NCBI GenBank assembly: GCA_964649675.1
Contig: CAZYPX010000100.1
Coordinates: 1-6,752, forward strand
Length of the DNA stretch: 6,752 bases
Reading direction: 5' to 3'
Origin: CAZVCG01 sp964649675
GTDB lineage: Bacteria; Pseudomonadota; Alphaproteobacteria; UBA9219
In this document: piece by piece, positions 5,065 through 6,752 of the stretch
How the letters are laid out: the number at the start of each line of letters is the position of its first letter
Numbering within the stretch: the stretch's first letter is position 1
Program-made: the position numbers and the translations under genes
The notes under the pieces: generated by a model
Seen by the model: the letters and a program-made list of their open reading frames with translations, nothing else
Databases searched by the model: none
What the model was told of the DNA's origin: nothing

Positions 5065-6165
5065 CTATCCCAGATAAGGCTTGGCAAGAGAATGTGGCGA
5101 ACGCGGGAAATGCTTCGTTACGGATCCAGGTTCTGTATCGGCGAGGATGACGGCATACGATTCAGGCTTAAGGTTGTGTGCGACTTGCCGTCCATAGGCG
5201 TGGAATTTGAAAAGATGTTCGAACTCATGAGAAAAGTACTGAATGCACCCCATGGTTTCTCCGCCGCCGCCGCTGTTAAGGCTGCCGTATGCGGCCAATT
5301 GTCTCGCCACTTGTCCCGCATTAAAGGCCGAACCTGTGCGTACGCTTAAGTTAATGAGCCCGTCTCGTTTGCAATAAAGAAAAACAATGCTGTTTGTTTC
5401 TTCCGCGAGCTCACAGGCCATACGGCTAACTTCGCGCCCGCCTCTTTCATGCGGGTTGACAGGGATAAAAGCGTAAAAGCGGGCATCCGATCTCGGGAGC
5501 CCCAAGGCCGCATATCTCAAGTTGTTTCTGTCGAGCCGTTTTTTGGCGATTGTCAGGTTTTCTTCATAAAGCTGTCGCCCGTCCGCAAGCATTCTTTCAT
5601 GAAAGCCCTGTTTGTCCTCGTGCGAGAGCTGATTGAACCCCGCCAGTTTTCCGAAAACTTCTATGCGGTTTGTGGAACTTAACCAGCAATCCATAAAGCT
5701 TACGCGATGGTTGTCTTCTCTGGTTCGCATCATATTCCGGTCGGCCATATCGATTATCTGAAGCAAAGAACAGTCAATTCTGTTGTCGTTTTTGAAAATT
5801 TGGGGGTTCTTTTCCGCGAATTCGTCGGCAAGAATGGCGCCGCAGCGATCCGTGAGGAAGTGCGGAATGACCTCTGGGGAAAGGTTCTTGAAGGAGTTAT
5901 AGTCCTGCGCGGCCGTTGCATGATGGTCAAGGATGACGACCTTGGAATTTTTGGCTATGCGGTTGGCGATACCCGGCGGGGGAGCGCAATCCAGAAAATA
6001 CACGATACCGTTTTCTGCCGTGCGGGCGAGGATGTCGTGGTTGAGCGTGTTTTCAAAGAGGGGGTGGGTGAACTCCACAAACGTCGGGCGCATAGCCATA
6101 AACGGATAAGCCGCAGCAAGCCCGTCTTGATCCTTGTGATAAACGACGACAGAATTTTTGTGCAT
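5065..6165 (-). CDS. DHH-family phosphoesterase with DHHA1-like C-terminal domain
   Basis: 366 residues from the ATG at 6165. Seen: motif I H-K-D-Q-D-G at 10-15, motif II Asp59 in F-L-D-C-A, the signature D-H-H at 80-82 after V-V-I-L, and a motif IV candidate, I-D-M-A-D-R-N at 138-144. Together these predict a two-metal (Mn-type) phosphodiesterase or phosphatase site. The layout resembles the predicted DHH phosphohydrolases of COG2404 more than RecJ or NrnA, but the substrate is unknown. The C-terminal part has a DHHA1-like segment (L-S-V-R-T-G at 273-278, then G-G-G-G-E at 299-303). The usual G-G-G-H histidine is replaced by Glu303, which may alter nucleotide binding. Start: the frame extends to a GTG at 6201, but homologues begin just before the first beta strand, so I prefer 6165; neither has a good Shine-Dalgarno sequence. 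It converges on the deacetylase-fold gene with 27 bases between and no clear terminator. Confidence 0.9.
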   Translation of the reverse strand: MHKNSVVVYHKDQDGLAAAYPFMAMRPTFVEFTHPLFENTLNHDILARTAENGIVYFLDCAPPPGIANRIAKNSKVVILDHHATAAQDYNSFKNLSPEVIPHFLTDRCGAILADEFAEKNPQIFKNDNRIDCSLLQIIDMADRNMMRTREDNHRVSFMDCWLSSTNRIEVFGKLAGFNQLSHEDKQGFHERMLADGRQLYEENLTIAKKRLDRNNLRYAALGLPRSDARFYAFIPVNPHERGGREVSRMACELAEETNSIVFLYCKRDGLINLSVRTGSAFNAGQVARQLAAYGSLNSGGGGETMGCIQYFSHEFEHLFKFHAYGRQVAHNLKPESYAVILADTEPGSVTKHFPRSPHSLAKPYLG

Positions 6166-6218
6166 AAAAGCAACACACGCCAATAAAGAAAAAAGCGACA
6201 CAAGACTGCCGCGAGAAA

Positions 6219-6246
6219 ACTAGATCGACTCGTCGTTAACTATCAA
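6219..6246 (-). promoter_or_regulatory. Candidate promoter for the DHH phosphoesterase gene
   Basis: On the minus strand, TTGATA (6246-6241) resembles a -35 element and TCTAGT (6224-6219) a weak -10, with a 16-base spacer. Transcription would begin near 6212, giving a leader of about 47 bases to the ATG at 6165. The element overlaps a GTTAAC palindrome (6235-6240). The -10 match is only four of six. Confidence 0.28.
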
Positions 6247-6327
6247 GCTCAAAAAAAAACCGCTTTTCATCAATGGTTGGGGCTAACCCTTTGTTTGATC
6301 GTATAAGGTCTGTTGTGGCGGAAAGAT
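6247..6327 (-). other. Spacer downstream of the small-protein gene
   Basis: The minus strand has a run of nine T (6259-6251) after the small gene, preceded only by a poor 4-bp hairpin (AACC with GGTT, 13-base loop). It may be a weak terminator for the small-protein gene. Without a better stem I do not assign one. Confidence 0.3.
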
Positions 6328-6543
6328 TTAGGTGGTTGCGTCAGCCGTTCTTTGAACCGTTGTTTGCCGGAGGTGAAGAACGACGCTATGCCATACAGCC
6401 CACGACTCCATGTCTCCTTGTCTTTGCGCCGCCGAAGCTTCGCCCGCGGCGCGCGTGAGAGCTAAACGTCCATAGCGCCCGGCCAGCAAGTTGGCCAAAG
6501 CCCACGTTTCATTGCTTTTTGTTATATCCGTAGAGTGCGTCAT
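6328..6543 (-). CDS. Small (71-residue) helical protein of unknown function
   Basis: Begins M-T-H-S-T-D-I-T-K-S-N and continues with an Ala/Leu/Arg-rich helical body (W-A-L-A-N-L-L-A-G-R-Y-G, then A-A-Q-R-Q-G-D-M-E-S-W). No signal peptide, membrane segment or cysteine pair is visible, so it is probably cytoplasmic. The pattern W-x-x-A, R-Y/H-G, A-x-x-A, G-D-x-x-x-W recalls small alphaproteobacterial helical proteins of unknown function such as the DUF6961 type; this is a resemblance only. Start: the frame runs on to an ATG at 6612, but that codon overlaps a TATAAT hexamer, and its first 23 residues are low-quality and Cys/Lys-rich. The ATG at 6543 has GAAGGCGA about 8-10 bases upstream, so I prefer it. 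It is leftward, like the DHH gene 163 bases further on. Confidence 0.6.
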   Translation of the reverse strand: MTHSTDITKSNETWALANLLAGRYGRLALTRAAGEASAAQRQGDMESWAVWHSVVLHLRQTTVQRTADATT

Positions 6544-6610
6544 GGTGAAATCGCCTTCATCAAATTGCCTACCCTTTTTTTGTGACCTTGAAACATGGCC
6601 ACACAAAGGC

Positions 6611-6616
6611 ATTATA
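6611..6616 (-). promoter_or_regulatory. Candidate -10 hexamer TATAAT for the small-protein gene
   Basis: A perfect TATAAT on the minus strand, about 68 bases before the ATG at 6543. A second TATAAT lies at 6631-6636. Neither has a good -35 hexamer at 16-18 bases, so this is a -10 candidate in an AT-rich spacer and not a full promoter. Confidence 0.3.
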
Positions 6617-6652
6617 GGAACAAGAATTTGATTATAAGTTAACGATCTTCCC

Positions 6653-6751
6653 TTAGTGGCCGAAGGAACGTTGCTGGCCTATGATGGCCTGCACTTCGGG
6701 CTTTTCGGCTACCCAGCTTTCGAAAATGCGCGCATATGCGGCGCAAAGGCG
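6653..6751 (-). CDS. 3' end of an unidentified leftward gene, cut by the window edge
   Basis: On the minus strand one frame is open from the right edge to a TAA at 6655-6653, giving 32 C-terminal residues: R-L-C-A-A-Y-A-R-I-F-E-S-W-V-A-E-K-P-E-V-Q-A, ending in Q-R-S-F-G-H. The amphipathic helix pattern (A-Y-A-R-I-F-E-S-W-V) and normal codon use look like a real soluble protein end. The other frame open here on this strand reads as an Arg-rich shadow. I do not recognise the family. The gene runs the same way as the small-protein gene, 109 bases upstream of it, with no terminator between that I can see. Confidence 0.55.
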   Translation of the reverse strand, partial: RLCAAYARIFESWVAEKPEVQAIIGQQRSFGH

Positions 6752-6752
6752 C

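Noticed and set aside
6166..6201. GTG start at 6201 for the DHH protein (12 extra residues)
   Set aside because: The extension is hydrophobic without homologue support, and the first beta strand and motif I begin right after the ATG at 6165. It cannot be excluded because neither start has a clear Shine-Dalgarno sequence.

Overview
This 6752-base window looks like a piece of the chromosome of an alphaproteobacterium of moderate GC content. The main clues are a divergent GluRS of the alphaproteobacterial second-copy type, an alphaproteobacterial-style CysRS C-terminus, and a YibQ-type divergent polysaccharide deacetylase with a long proline-rich linker. There is no phage, transposon, CRISPR array or rRNA gene. 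The assignment rests on recognised protein families only; no database search was possible.

Layout, left to right. Positions 1-29 hold the first nine codons of a leftward gene with a good ribosome binding site. Upstream of it (30-300) is non-coding DNA with two GAGTCAAA repeats around a small dyad and one REP-like palindrome. A strong leftward terminator (about 311-337) ends a leftward pair of tRNA-charging genes: gltX (3180-1834, transcribed first) and cysS (1738-362), 95 bases apart with no terminator between them. The divergent intergenic region 3181-3637 has no convincing gene, but it contains a compact set of inverted repeats (3333-3435) and a tRNA T-arm-like stretch.

To the right are two rightward genes. 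One encodes a 109-residue secreted His/Tyr/Pro-rich protein (3638-3967). The other encodes a membrane-anchored YibQ/DUF610-type deacetylase-fold protein (4057-5037). They converge, with only 27 bases between, on a leftward DHH-family phosphoesterase gene (6165-5065). Further right and also leftward are a small 71-residue helical protein of unknown role (6543-6328) and the last 32 codons of an unidentified gene cut by the window edge (6751-6653).

Functionally, gltX and cysS supply Glu-tRNA and Cys-tRNA and are probably co-transcribed. The two rightward genes both encode exported or membrane-anchored envelope proteins. The DHH protein is a predicted phosphodiesterase or phosphatase whose DHHA1 glycine loop lacks the usual histidine. 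I see no clear new multi-gene system. The items most worth checking are the candidate structured RNA at 3333-3435, the altered DHH protein, and the repeat-flanked control region at the left edge.
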